Shown: positions 1 to 7,452 of the stretch, piece by piece
How the letters are laid out: each line of letters opens with the position of its first letter
Position numbering within the stretch: position 1 is the first letter of the stretch
Assembly (NCBI GenBank): GCA_028226735.1
Contig: JAOIYV010000012.1
Span: 1 to 14,021 of the forward strand
Source: Candidatus Pelagibacter sp.
GTDB lineage: Bacteria; Pseudomonadota; Alphaproteobacteria; Pelagibacterales; Pelagibacteraceae
Length of the DNA: 14,021 nt
Reading direction: 5' to 3'
The notes under the pieces: generated by a model
What the model saw: only the letters and a program-made list of their open reading frames with translations
Told to the model about the DNA's origin: nothing
Databases searched by the model: none
Position numbers and translations under genes: made by a program

Positions 1-281
1 AAAAACATAATCATTTTTTTTCTCACTTCTTGGTGTACTATTTTAATAATTTTTTTTAGATTTGATTTTTTTGATAAAATTGCGTGAGTAATTTCATTTT
101 TATTTATTGGAAATGAGTAAATATAATCTGGTAAAGCTTTTTTTAATTTATTAAAAATTTTTTTATCTTTTTTATACAATTTGCTAACTTCTAAATCAGC
201 ATTAAACACTGGATAACCAAAGCTTTGGGCTACATAACTTTTTCCTGATCCAATATCCCCTATAATTCCGATTTTTATCAT
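1..281 (-). CDS. coaE: Dephospho-CoA kinase, N-terminal part (cut by window edge)
   Basis: This enzyme phosphorylates the 3'-hydroxyl of dephospho-CoA with ATP, the last step of coenzyme A synthesis in the cytosol. I translated the minus strand from the ATG at 279-281; it stays open for 93 codons to base 1. The product begins MIKIGIIGDIGSGKSY, giving a P-loop GDIGSGKS at residues 8-15. It continues with PVFNADLEVSKLY, matching the family's Asp-containing 'D.d' stretch after the P-loop, and ends near HQEVRKKM, which resembles the family's H-x-x-VR motif. The ATG overlaps the aroE stop by four bases (ATGA), so the two are very probably translationally coupled. It is the fourth gene of the leftward operon; dnaQ and secB often follow in alphaproteobacteria but lie outside this window. 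About half of a usual 195-200 residue protein is visible. Confidence 0.93.
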   Translation of the reverse strand, partial: MIKIGIIGDIGSGKSYVAQSFGYPVFNADLEVSKLYKKDKKIFNKLKKALPDYIYSFPINKNEITHAILSKKSNLKKIIKIVHQEVRKKMIMF

Positions 282-1072
282 CTATCCAAAAGTTTAATTA
301 CTTCTTTGTTGACTTCTGGCTCGACTTCATGCCAAATTTTAAATGAAGCGGATGCTTGATAAATAAACATCATTTTTCCATTCTCCACTCTATTTCCCAA
401 TGTTTTACCTGTTTTTAAAAAATTAGTTTCTTTGGGGTTATAAATTACGTCATAAAAAAATTTATTTTTACCAATTTTAGTTAAATCTAAATTTATTTTA
501 TCATCTTTATTTAAGCCTATACTTGTTGCATTAATAATCATATCAAACTCAGGAACATTACCCCAATCAACAACATTTAAATCTTTAAACAAATTTTTCA
601 TATCATTGGCTTTATCTCTTGTTCTGTTGCTTATTGTGATCAAAGATACATTCATTTTATTAAGGGCGAAAATTATTGAGGGCACAACTCCACCAGCACC
701 CAATATAAATACTTTTTTTTTATTTAAATTAAATTTTAAATTTTTTAAAACAAATTCAAATCCATCAATATCAGTGTTGTGTCCAATTATTTTATTATTA
801 TATAAATAAATGGTATTAACTGATTGGGTTTTTTCTGCTTCCAAACTTAATTTATCTAAAAATGGTATAACTGCTTTTTTAAAAGGAACGGTAATATTAA
901 TCCCATGTAATTTTTTTTCTTTAACTTTTAAAATTAAACTTTCAATTTCATCTTTTTCTAATTTCTGTTTTTCATAGATAGCATTAATGTTATTATTTTT
1001 AATCCAATAGTTGTGTAATTTTGGTGACAAAGAGTGCTCAATAGGATTTCCAATGACCAAATATTTTCTCAT
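278..1072 (-). CDS. aroE: Shikimate dehydrogenase (NADP+)
   Basis: AroE reduces 3-dehydroshikimate to shikimate with NADPH in the cytosolic pathway to chorismate and aromatic amino acids. The 264-residue product has the usual length. Visible signatures are the shikimate-binding SLSP (14-17), TVPFK (61-65) with the catalytic lysine K65, NTDIDG (99-104) with the catalytic aspartate D101, the NADP-binding loop GAGGVV (125-130), NRTR (149-152), which contacts the cofactor phosphate, NATSIGL (181-187) and YQA (238-240). The start at 1072 puts VIGNPIEHSLSP at the expected distance from the N-terminus. No Shine-Dalgarno is seen in front of it. The gene lies 14 bases downstream of maf and overlaps coaE by four bases. 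Confidence 0.97.
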   Translation of the reverse strand: MRKYLVIGNPIEHSLSPKLHNYWIKNNNINAIYEKQKLEKDEIESLILKVKEKKLHGINITVPFKKAVIPFLDKLSLEAEKTQSVNTIYLYNNKIIGHNTDIDGFEFVLKNLKFNLNKKKVFILGAGGVVPSIIFALNKMNVSLITISNRTRDKANDMKNLFKDLNVVDWGNVPEFDMIINATSIGLNKDDKINLDLTKIGKNKFFYDVIYNPKETNFLKTGKTLGNRVENGKMMFIYQASASFKIWHEVEPEVNKEVIKLLDR

Positions 1073-1086
1073 ATAAAATTCTGTTA

Positions 1087-1674
1087 TTATTTGTAATTAT
1101 TTAAATATTGTTTAATCTTTTTAATTGGTAGTCCCATTATTGTATCTTTGTCTCCTTCTATGTTGGAAAATAAAAATCTGCCCTCACCCTCAATCTGATA
1201 AACATTATAAGCATACAACATCTCATCACTTATTTTTTCTAAATAAGCTTTTAGCTCTTCTTCACTCATTTGTTTCATGGTCAAAGATGCTTTATCTGAA
1301 AAATTCCATATCATTGATCCATTTTGTGATATACAAACTGAACTGATCAAATAATGTGTTTTACCATTTAGGCTCCTAAGTATTTCCAAAGCTTCTTCTC
1401 TATTGGTTGGTTTTGAAATTATTCTACCATTTAAATCAATTACGCTGTCTGCACCCAGGACAAGCTCTCCCGTTCTTTTTTGACTTACCTTGTTTGCTTT
1501 TAATTCTGCGAGATTCTTTGAAATAATTTCTGGGGTTGCTTTTTGTTTTAGTAAACTCTCTTTGATACTATCTTCATCAATATTAGAGGGCTCAACAGCA
1601 CATTGAATTTTGTTCTCTTCTAAGATTTTTTTTCTTACACCGCTTTTTGAAGCAAGTATTATATAGTCAGGCAT
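1087..1674 (-). CDS. maf: Maf-family nucleotide pyrophosphatase
   Basis: Maf proteins hydrolyse non-canonical or modified nucleoside triphosphates to the monophosphate and are thought to clean the nucleotide pool. The 195-residue product has the family N-terminus LASKSGVRKKIL (7-18), GADSVI (74-79) with the catalytic aspartate D76, SKP (87-89), GKTHYLISSV and the C-terminal block IEGEGRFLFSNIEGD...GLP. In the YhdE branch (dTTP/UTP) the first motif is usually SPRR; here it is SGVR, so the first arginine is missing. That leans towards the YceF-like (m7GTP) branch often found next to aroE in alphaproteobacteria, but substrate cannot be settled by eye. The start lies inside ppsR (8-base overlap), which supports coupled translation. 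Confidence 0.92.
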   Translation of the reverse strand: MPDYIILASKSGVRKKILEENKIQCAVEPSNIDEDSIKESLLKQKATPEIISKNLAELKANKVSQKRTGELVLGADSVIDLNGRIISKPTNREEALEILRSLNGKTHYLISSVCISQNGSMIWNFSDKASLTMKQMSEEELKAYLEKISDEMLYAYNVYQIEGEGRFLFSNIEGDKDTIMGLPIKKIKQYLNNYK

Positions 1675-2491
1675 TATTTTTATATATTTCGTGAATTTTA
1701 ATTATTGACGCTGCTACCTCTTCAACAGACTTTCTCGTGACATCAATTGTTGGCCATTTATATTTAATGAACGTTTTTTTTGCTTGCTCCACCTCTTCTT
1801 TAATTTTTTGAATATCTGTGTAATTTGTGTTTTCTTTTTCTTTGAGGGTCATCATTCTATTTTTTCTAATATCAACTAACCTTTCCGCTTCTGTTGTTAA
1901 CCCAACAACACATGCCATTTTTGGATTTTCTTTTAAACTTACGGGTATTGATTTTTCATTAATTAATGGAATGTTTGAAGTTTTAAAGCCTTTGTTCGCG
2001 AGATAGATTGACGTGGGAGTTTTGCTTGTTCTGCTTACACCTAATAATATTAAATCCGATTTGTCTAATTCATCAACAAGATTTCCATCATCATGATTCA
2101 TTGTAAATTGGATGGCTTCTATTCTTTCATAATATTCTTCGTTAAGTGCGTGTTGTCCACTTGGTACATGTGAGGCTTGTTGATTTAATAGTTTTGAAAA
2201 ACTTAATATTAAATTTCCCAAAACACCAAAACAAGGAATTTTTTTTTCACCACTCTTATTGGCCAAATATTTTGCAAGGCTATTATCAACAATGGTATAT
2301 AAAATTATAGGGTTTTTATTCTTTTTTACTTCATCAAGTATTTTAATTACCTGGTTCTCAGTTCTTGTAAAAAAATAAGATTTAACATCATATTCGATAT
2401 TTTTGAATTGTGCTTTTATTGCCAAAAACACTCTATCTAATGTTTCACCTGTTGAATCTGATATTAGATATATTTGATATGTATTACTCAT
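1667..2491 (-). CDS. ppsR: Pyruvate phosphate dikinase / PEP synthase regulatory protein (DUF299 kinase-pyrophosphorylase)
   Basis: Members of this family inactivate pyruvate,phosphate dikinase or PEP synthase by ADP-dependent threonine phosphorylation and reactivate it by phosphate-dependent dephosphorylation, so they set the direction of flux between pyruvate and PEP. The 274-residue product has YLISDSTGET (8-17), the conserved middle block HALNEEYYERIEAIQF (114-129) and the P-loop-like GVSRTSKTPTS (151-161). Whether the target here is the dikinase or the synthase cannot be told from this gene alone; the symbol is therefore approximate. It is the first gene of the leftward operon and overlaps maf by eight bases. 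Homologues (RP001 in Rickettsia, CC_0001 in Caulobacter, as I recall them) flank the replication origin opposite hemE, which is the arrangement seen here. Confidence 0.92.
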   Translation of the reverse strand: MSNTYQIYLISDSTGETLDRVFLAIKAQFKNIEYDVKSYFFTRTENQVIKILDEVKKNKNPIILYTIVDNSLAKYLANKSGEKKIPCFGVLGNLILSFSKLLNQQASHVPSGQHALNEEYYERIEAIQFTMNHDDGNLVDELDKSDLILLGVSRTSKTPTSIYLANKGFKTSNIPLINEKSIPVSLKENPKMACVVGLTTEAERLVDIRKNRMMTLKEKENTNYTDIQKIKEEVEQAKKTFIKYKWPTIDVTRKSVEEVAASIIKIHEIYKNNA

Positions 2492-2539
2492 AAATAAAAC
2501 GTTGATAATTAAGTATTATTTTTATCACTTTATATAATT

Positions 2540-2566
2540 ATTATATTTGCAATTTTTCTTTGTAAA
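2540..2566 (-). promoter_or_regulatory. Possible promoter of the ppsR operon
   Basis: Read on the minus strand, TATAAT (2540-2545) is a perfect -10 element, and TTTACA (2561-2566) matches five of six bases of the -35 consensus. The spacer is only 15 bases, shorter than ideal. Transcription would start near 2533, leaving a leader of roughly 40 bases before the ppsR ATG at 2491. In DNA this AT-rich, -10-like hexamers are frequent, so this is a candidate only. Confidence 0.35.
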
Positions 2567-2642
2567 ACAATGGTTTTATAAACATTATTAAACATGTTAA
2601 TTATTAGTATACATTTTAATTAATAATATTAAATAAAGCTTC

Positions 2643-2716
2643 ATTTTGGTCAAAATGCTTCAATTCTATAAAATATTAATTGTTAACAAATATTGTATAA
2701 ATAGTTGAAAACTATT
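2643..2716. repeat. Cluster of three short inverted repeats in the origin region
   Basis: Three dyads fall within 74 bases: ATTTTG-GT-CAAAAT (2643-2656), the perfect palindrome TTGTTAACAA (2680-2689, extendable outward to 2672-2696 with a three-base bulge), and AATAGTT-GAA-AACTATT (2700-2716). The first is also flanked by a direct repeat GCTTC (2638-2642 and 2657-2661). They could bind origin or promoter regulators, or help duplex opening. Chance palindromes are common in such AT-rich DNA, so function is inferred only from clustering and position. Confidence 0.45.
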
Positions 2717-2775
2717 AATTACCGTTATTCATATACTATATAACTAATACTATATTTAAATATTTACTTATTAAT

Positions 2776-3777
2776 ATGACACCTATTTATAAAACTCTAA
2801 TTAATAAAGAAACAACTAGTACACCTATATGGTTAATGAGACAGGCAGGGAGATATCTTCCAGAGTTTAGGGAAATTAGGAAATCAAATCCTGATTTTAT
2901 TAGGCTGTGTTTAAACAAAAACTTATCATCAGAAATTACCTTACAACCTTTAAAAAGATTTGATTTGGACGCTGCAATAATTTTTTCTGATATTTTAATG
3001 TTACCTTTTGGATTAAATCAAAAAGTAGAATTTAAAAAAAATTTAGGCCCACAACTAGGACCATTAAATCTAAATGAAATGTCTAAAGTTGATGAAATTG
3101 ATTTTATAGAAAGATTATATCCAGTTTATAAATCTATCAAGACAGTAAGTGAAAATAATTTAATTAAAGATAAAAATTTGATAGGTTTTGTCGGGGCACC
3201 TTGGACATTACTTGTTTATATGATTAATAAGACTTCTCCAAAAAAAAAATTAATTAAAGATTTTTTTAAAGATGAGTTTTTAATAAATAGAATTTTAATA
3301 ATATTAGAAAAATTTTTAAAATTACATGTTGATCAACAAATTCAAAACGGCGCAACCATAATCCAAATTTTTGATAGTTGGGCTGGCCTCCTTGATGAAA
3401 AAGATCTACCAAATTACGTTTACATTCCAACTTTAAATTTAGTAAATTATGTAAAGTCATTAAAAATACCAGTTATTTGTTTTCCAAGAGGAGTAAAAAA
3501 TTATAAAAATTATTGTGATATCGTTAAACCTGATGCAGTTAATATAGATTATAATATAAACCCTAATTCTATATGTAAAGAACTCAATATACCCATCCAA
3601 GGTGGACTTGATCCAAAAATTCTGTTGACGGACACAGAAAATTTAAAAAAACACACCTTAAAATATTTAAATATTTTTAAAGATCATCCTTATATTTTTA
3701 ATTTAGGGCATGGAGTTCTGCCTGAAACTAGTCCTGACATGGTTGATTATTTGGTTAAGATGGTAAAAGACTATTAA
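2776..3777 (+). CDS. hemE: Uroporphyrinogen III decarboxylase
   Basis: HemE removes the four acetate carboxyls of uroporphyrinogen III to give coproporphyrinogen III in cytosolic heme synthesis. The 333-residue product shows MRQAGRYLPEFR (21-32) with the two substrate-binding arginines R22 and R26, FSDIL (70-74) with the key aspartate D72, FVGAPWTLLVYM (138-149), FDSWAG (199-204), GGLDP (276-280) and GHGVLPETSPD (311-321) with the conserved histidine H312. The chosen ATG puts the R22/R26 motif at the normal distance from the N-terminus. No Shine-Dalgarno is visible. The stop codon directly abuts the hemH ATG. hemE is the first rightward gene beside the putative origin, as in Caulobacter. Confidence 0.98.
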   Translation: MTPIYKTLINKETTSTPIWLMRQAGRYLPEFREIRKSNPDFIRLCLNKNLSSEITLQPLKRFDLDAAIIFSDILMLPFGLNQKVEFKKNLGPQLGPLNLNEMSKVDEIDFIERLYPVYKSIKTVSENNLIKDKNLIGFVGAPWTLLVYMINKTSPKKKLIKDFFKDEFLINRILIILEKFLKLHVDQQIQNGATIIQIFDSWAGLLDEKDLPNYVYIPTLNLVNYVKSLKIPVICFPRGVKNYKNYCDIVKPDAVNIDYNINPNSICKELNIPIQGGLDPKILLTDTENLKKHTLKYLNIFKDHPYIFNLGHGVLPETSPDMVDYLVKMVKDY

Positions 3778-4791
3778 ATGAAAAATAATATTATAAATCA
3801 GCACCCGATAATTAAATATGGTAAAACAGGAGTTTTGCTGGTTAACCTTGGAACTCCTGATTCTACAAATTGGTGGGATGTAAGAAAATATTTAAAAGAA
3901 TTTCTTTCAGATAGAAGAGTAATAGAAGTAAACCCAATTCTTTGGCAAATTATACTTAATTGCTTCATCTTGACATTTCGACCCTCCAAAAGTGCCAATG
4001 CTTATAAACAAATTTGGATGAAGGAAACAAATGAGTCACCCCTAAGGCATTACACAAAACTTCAAACTAAAAAACTGAGTGAAAAAATAAGCAACACGAA
4101 TGTAATTGTAGATTTTGCAATGAGGTACGGTAACCCAAGCATAAAAAGTAAATTAATATTATTAAAAGATATTGGCTGTGAAAACATTATAGTTTTGCCG
4201 TTATATCCTCAGTACGCAGCAGCAACAACGGCTACTGTCTGTGATGAAGTTTATAGAAATTTAATGAAGATGAGGTGGCAACCAAGTCTCCAAATCATTC
4301 CTCACTACGAAAGCGAGCCACTTTATATTGATGCTTTAGTTAATAGTATTAAAAAAAAGATGTCAGAAATCAAATGGGAGCCAGATTTAATAATTGCCTC
4401 TTATCATGGAATACCAAAAGAATATTTTGACAAAGGTGATCCATATCAATGTTACTGCCAAAAAACTACAAGGCTAATGAAAGAAAAATTTCAAGATGTT
4501 TTAATTGAAACTACATTTCAATCAAGATTTGGGCCAAGAGAATGGCTCAAACCTTATACAGATAAAACTCTTGAGGCCCTACCCAAAAAAGGAAAAAAAA
4601 ATATATTGATGATAAGTCCAGGATTTTCTTCTGACTGTGTAGAAACTCTTGAAGAATTAAATATTCAAGGAAGAGAAAGTTTTATAAAAAATGGAGGAAT
4701 AAATTTTGATTATGTGCCATGCTTAAATGATAATGAAAATCACATTAATTTATTTGAAAAATTGGTCAAAGATTATTTGGTTATAAAATAA
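3778..4791 (+). CDS. hemH: Ferrochelatase
   Basis: HemH inserts Fe2+ into protoporphyrin IX to make protoheme, usually at the inner face of the cytoplasmic membrane. The 337-residue product has GVLLVNLGTPDS (18-29), ESPLRHYT (86-93), the conserved stretch VLPLYPQYAAATTATV (139-154), ASYHGIP (207-213) with the metal-handling histidine H210, FQSRFGPREWLKPYT (248-261) and PGFSSDCVETLEE (281-293) with the catalytic-site glutamate E289. Some bacterial ferrochelatases hold a 2Fe-2S cluster through C-terminal cysteines; only C315 is present in the last 40 residues here, so that cluster is probably absent. The gene starts on the base after the hemE stop and ends one base before hemJ. Confidence 0.98.
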   Translation: MKNNIINQHPIIKYGKTGVLLVNLGTPDSTNWWDVRKYLKEFLSDRRVIEVNPILWQIILNCFILTFRPSKSANAYKQIWMKETNESPLRHYTKLQTKKLSEKISNTNVIVDFAMRYGNPSIKSKLILLKDIGCENIIVLPLYPQYAAATTATVCDEVYRNLMKMRWQPSLQIIPHYESEPLYIDALVNSIKKKMSEIKWEPDLIIASYHGIPKEYFDKGDPYQCYCQKTTRLMKEKFQDVLIETTFQSRFGPREWLKPYTDKTLEALPKKGKKNILMISPGFSSDCVETLEELNIQGRESFIKNGGINFDYVPCLNDNENHINLFEKLVKDYLVIK

Positions 4792-4792
4792 A

Positions 4793-5227
4793 ATGAACAC
4801 TTATTTATTATTTAAAAGCCTACATTTAATTGCTGTTATATCTTGGATGGCTGGTTTATTGTATTTACCAAGAATATTTGTTTACCACACCGAAAATATT
4901 GATCAAAAAAAAACTTCTGAAATTTTTAAAGTTATGGAAAGAAGATTATTTAATTATATTATGATGCCTGCAATGATTTTGACTTGGATTTTTGGGTTTT
5001 TATTAATTGCAAGTCTTGGTGTACAAGTTTTTTATGAGCCCTGGGTTATATTGAAGGGAATTTTAGTTTTACTATTAACTCATTACCATTTTTATTTAGG
5101 CAAATGTGTAAGAATGTTTGCAACTGATCAGAATACTAAATCGTCAAGGTTTTTTAGAATAATTAATGAAGTACCAACAATATTGCTTATTTTGATTGTT
5201 TTTATTGTTGTTTTTAAGCCTATCTAG
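4793..5227 (+). CDS. hemJ: Protoporphyrinogen IX oxidase HemJ (membrane protein, formerly UPF0093)
   Basis: HemJ oxidises protoporphyrinogen IX to protoporphyrin IX, the step just before ferrochelatase, and is the form used by most alphaproteobacteria. The 144-residue product has four likely membrane segments (about 5-28, 55-77, 85-105, 128-143). Conserved features of the family are visible: FKSLHLIAVISWMAGLLYLPR (7-27) with H11 and R27, FVYH ending at H32, WVILKGILVLLLTHYHF (84-100) with K88 and the histidines H97 and H99, and NEVP (125-128). It sits one base after hemH, so the operon supplies HemE, HemJ and HemH; the coproporphyrinogen oxidase step between HemE and HemJ is encoded elsewhere. 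Confidence 0.94.
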   Translation: MNTYLLFKSLHLIAVISWMAGLLYLPRIFVYHTENIDQKKTSEIFKVMERRLFNYIMMPAMILTWIFGFLLIASLGVQVFYEPWVILKGILVLLLTHYHFYLGKCVRMFATDQNTKSSRFFRIINEVPTILLILIVFIVVFKPI

Positions 5228-5229
5228 AC

Positions 5230-5257
5230 TTGTAATACCCACAAGAGTATATATATT
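5230..5257 (+). promoter_or_regulatory. Possible rho promoter
   Basis: TTGTAA (5230-5235) and TATATT (5252-5257) are separated by 16 bases. The -10 matches five and the -35 four of six consensus bases. Transcription would start near 5264 and give a leader of about 30 bases. The -35 overlaps a small stem CTTGT (5229-5233) / ACAAG (5241-5245) just after the hemJ stop, which could act as a weak terminator or attenuating stem of the heme operon, though it lacks a following T-run. rho may also be reached by read-through from hemJ. Confidence 0.4.
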
Positions 5258-5263
5258 AATTTT

Positions 5264-5294
5264 ATAGTACAAATCTTAACAACCCCTCCCATTC
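5264..5294 (+). promoter_or_regulatory. C-rich rho leader segment
   Basis: The bases just before the rho ATG contain CCCCTCCC (5283-5290). This is strikingly C-rich for this AT-rich sequence and occupies the place where a Shine-Dalgarno would normally be. Rho binds C-rich unstructured RNA and limits its own expression in other bacteria, so an autoregulatory binding site is a reasonable guess. There is no purine-rich ribosome binding site, so start selection must rely on something else. Function is inference only. Confidence 0.4.
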
Positions 5295-6563
5295 ATGAAT
5301 ATACAGGAACTTAAACTAAAATCGTCAGAGCAACTAATTACACAAGCAGAAGAGCTTGGAATCGAAAATGCAAGCACATTAAGAAAACAAGAAATTCTAT
5401 TTGCTATATTAAAAAAAGTTGCTGAAAAAGAAGAAATAACTGGGGCTGGAGTATTGCAACTACTTCAAGATGGATTTGGTTTTTTGAGAGCAATGGAATC
5501 AAACTATTTGCCTGGACCTGATGATATTTATGTAAGCCCAAGTCAAATAAGAAAATTTGGTTTAAGAACAGGAGATACAGTTGAGGGTCCTGTGAGAGCT
5601 CCAAAAGAAGGTGAAAGATATTTTGCATTATTACAAGTTAGTAAAATAAATTTTGAGGAACCAGAAAAATCTCGACACAAAATTGCTTTTGATAACCTGA
5701 CTCCGCTTTATCCAAATAAGCAATTGGTAATGGAAGTCGAGACAACTAAAATAGAAAAAAAACCGGATCTAACGCCAAGACTCATAGATCTAGTTAGCCC
5801 AATAGGAAAAGGTCAAAGATCTATTATTATCTCACCTCCCAAAGCAGGCAAGACCATGATTTTACAAAGTATAGCGAACTCCATAGCAAAAAATTATCCC
5901 GAATGTTATTTAATGGTCCTATTAATAGACGAAAGACCAGAAGAAGTAACAGACATGCAAAGAACAGTTAAGGGAGAAGTGATAAGTTCAACATTTGATG
6001 AACCAGCAACACGCCACGTTGCGGTTGCAGAAATGGTAATAGAAAAAGCCAAAAGACTTACTGAACATAAAAAAGATGTTATAATTCTTTTAGATTCAAT
6101 CACAAGATTGGGAAGAGCTTACAACGCAGTAATTCCAAGTTCAGGAAAAGTTTTAACAGGAGGTGTTGATGCAAATGCTTTGCAAAGACCCAAAAGATTT
6201 TTTGGGGCAGCAAGAAATATCGAAGAAGGTGGATCATTAACTATTATTTCAACAGCTTTGATAGATACTGGAAGTAGAATGGACGAGGTTATCTTTGAGG
6301 AATTTAAAGGCACAGGTAATAGCGAAACAATTCTTGATAGAAAAATTGCAGAAAAAAGAATTTACCCAGCAATTGATATAACAAAATCTGGAACGAGAAG
6401 AGAAGAACTTTTATTTGATAAAAACGACCTTCAAAAAATGAACGTTCTTAGAAGAATAATTGCTCCAATGGGAACAATGGACGCAATTGAATTTATAAAT
6501 TCAAAATTAAAAGATACAAAAAGTAATGCAGAGTTTTTTAATTCAATGAATAAGCCTGCATAG
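5295..6563 (+). CDS. rho: Transcription termination factor Rho
   Basis: Rho is a hexameric RNA-dependent ATPase that loads on C-rich nascent RNA and ends transcription. The 422-residue product is close to the E. coli length of 419. The N-terminal helical domain starts MNIQELK. The primary RNA-binding fold carries GFGFLR (60-65) and [20 protein letters not shown] (72-91). The motor has the Walker A PPKAGKT (181-187), [10 protein letters not shown] (212-221) with the catalytic glutamate E213, Walker [11 protein letters not shown] (263-272) and the R-loop/ring-interface region [20 protein letters not shown] (288-307). No insertion or broken motif is seen. It follows hemJ after a 67-base gap and ends only four bases from the convergent sulfotransferase gene, leaving no room for an intrinsic terminator. 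Confidence 0.99.
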   Translation: MNIQELKLKSSEQLITQAEELGIENASTLRKQEILFAILKKVAEKEEITGAGVLQLLQDGFGFLRAMESNYLPGPDDIYVSPSQIRKFGLRTGDTVEGPVRAPKEGERYFALLQVSKINFEEPEKSRHKIAFDNLTPLYPNKQLVMEVETTKIEKKPDLTPRLIDLVSPIGKGQRSIIISPPKAGKTMILQSIANSIAKNYPECYLMVLLIDERPEEVTDMQRTVKGEVISSTFDEPATRHVAVAEMVIEKAKRLTEHKKDVIILLDSITRLGRAYNAVIPSSGKVLTGGVDANALQRPKRFFGAARNIEEGGSLTIISTALIDTGSRMDEVIFEEFKGTGNSETILDRKIAEKRIYPAIDITKSGTRREELLFDKNDLQKMNVLRRIIAPMGTMDAIEFINSKLKDTKSNAEFFNSMNKPA

Positions 6564-6567
6564 ACAA

Positions 6568-7416
6568 TTATAAATATCCTAATTCTGTCATCTCTTTTTC
6601 AAAAGTTTTTTCTATTCTTGTTACTATTTTTTTTGGTAATTTTTTTTCCCAGTTTGTGTTTGGCCCAGATCGAAAAAATTCTTTATTTTCAAGTTGTTTA
6701 TTAATCGGATTTTCTACAAACATGTTTGTTTTTTCTTTCTTTTTTAAATTTTCAAATTTAGTATAATTCATCGATTCAATTATTTGTTCAGTGGTAAAGC
6801 TGGTCTTGAATAAATTATTCAAATAGTTGCCAATTTTTAAAAATTCAATTTTTGGATTAAACAATAAATTTTCATATTTAATTAATAAAAAATTTTTATT
6901 CATTCTCTTCCAGCTATTATAATGAGTTTGCCAAGATCCAATCATAACTCTAAGAGGCACATTTTCACCCCCCTCCTCTTCACTTAAAAAAATATCACCG
7001 ATTGTGTGATATTCATCAAAAAAATATTTTTCCGTTTCTTCGAAATTTTTGTGAGAAAAATGATAGTTTGCAGATATAAAAACATTTCTTGGATCTCGCA
7101 CAATATAAATCGCGCCAAGAGTATTTTTGGAGTTTGTGAAATAATCATCACCAATATTATAAAGAAGACTGTGGGTTTTAAGAAATCGATTTTTGTTATT
7201 TTTATTCAAAATTTCTTGAGCTCTTATAGAATTTTTTAGAATTTCAGTTAGGCTAGAAAAATTTAAAAGCCCTTGATAATCATTTTTTTTTGGAAACTGG
7301 GGTATCAATCTACCCATGGAATTTAAATTAAAATTTTCCTGGAGAAAAAGTTTATTTATAAATGCTCTAAGCCAGGTATTACCGCTCTTCGGATACGATG
7401 CTAACCAGATTATCAT
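6568..7416 (-). CDS. PAPS-dependent sulfotransferase domain protein
   Basis: The 282-residue product is a cytosolic-type sulfotransferase that should move a sulfuryl group from PAPS to an alcohol or amine acceptor. The 5'-phosphosulfate loop YPKSGNTWLR is at 8-17. FLKTH (78-82) holds the likely catalytic histidine H82. The 3'-phosphate-binding motif IYIVRDPRNVFISA (103-116) has R107 and S115. Near the C-terminus FFRSGPNTNWEKKL corresponds to the family's R-K-G-x-x-G-D-W segment. No signal peptide or membrane segment is seen. The acceptor cannot be predicted; related genes are common in marine bacteria and phages and often decorate lipids or surface glycans. It is the only leftward gene inside the rho-parB cluster and looks like an insertion into a conserved neighbourhood. 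Its base composition is as AT-rich as its neighbours, so there is no sign of very recent transfer. Confidence 0.9.
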   Translation of the reverse strand: MIIWLASYPKSGNTWLRAFINKLFLQENFNLNSMGRLIPQFPKKNDYQGLLNFSSLTEILKNSIRAQEILNKNNKNRFLKTHSLLYNIGDDYFTNSKNTLGAIYIVRDPRNVFISANYHFSHKNFEETEKYFFDEYHTIGDIFLSEEEGGENVPLRVMIGSWQTHYNSWKRMNKNFLLIKYENLLFNPKIEFLKIGNYLNNLFKTSFTTEQIIESMNYTKFENLKKKEKTNMFVENPINKQLENKEFFRSGPNTNWEKKLPKKIVTRIEKTFEKEMTELGYL

Positions 7417-7452
7417 TGTAATTGTTTTTTACCCTTTTCAATTATCAAAAAT

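Larger units (their letters stand above)
2492..2775. other. Probable chromosomal replication origin region (non-coding, ppsR-hemE)
   Basis: This is the longest gene-free stretch in the window and lies between the divergently read ppsR and hemE. I counted 42 G or C in 284 bases, about 15%. In Caulobacter and Rickettsia the origin lies between hemE and the ppsR homologue, so position is the main argument. Two 9-mers are one base from the DnaA-box consensus TTATNCACA: TTATAAACA (2576-2584) and TTATTCATA (2725-2733). Two more match 7 of 9 on the other strand (2500-2508 and 2692-2700). Such near-matches are expected fairly often in DNA this AT-rich, so they are weak support. Several short dyads are listed separately. 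I searched for CtrA sites of the form TTAA-N7-TTAA and found none. It must also hold the start signals for both flanking operons. Confidence 0.65.

Noticed and set aside
606..809. Plus-strand open frame of 67 codons inside aroE
   Set aside because: It lies wholly within the well-supported aroE on the other strand and has no recognisable motif.
2705..2737. hemE promoter from TTGAAA (2705-2710) and TATACT (2732-2737)
   Set aside because: The spacer is 21 bases, too long, and other -10-like hexamers nearby have no -35 partner; I cannot choose one.
2492..2775. CtrA-type sites (TTAA-N7-TTAA) in the putative origin
   Set aside because: Several TTAA pairs occur but with spacings of 3, 5 or 9 bases; none has the 7-base spacing.
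6568..7416. A recent mobile island around the sulfotransferase
   Set aside because: No transposase, integrase, tRNA target or flanking repeats are seen, and composition matches the surroundings.
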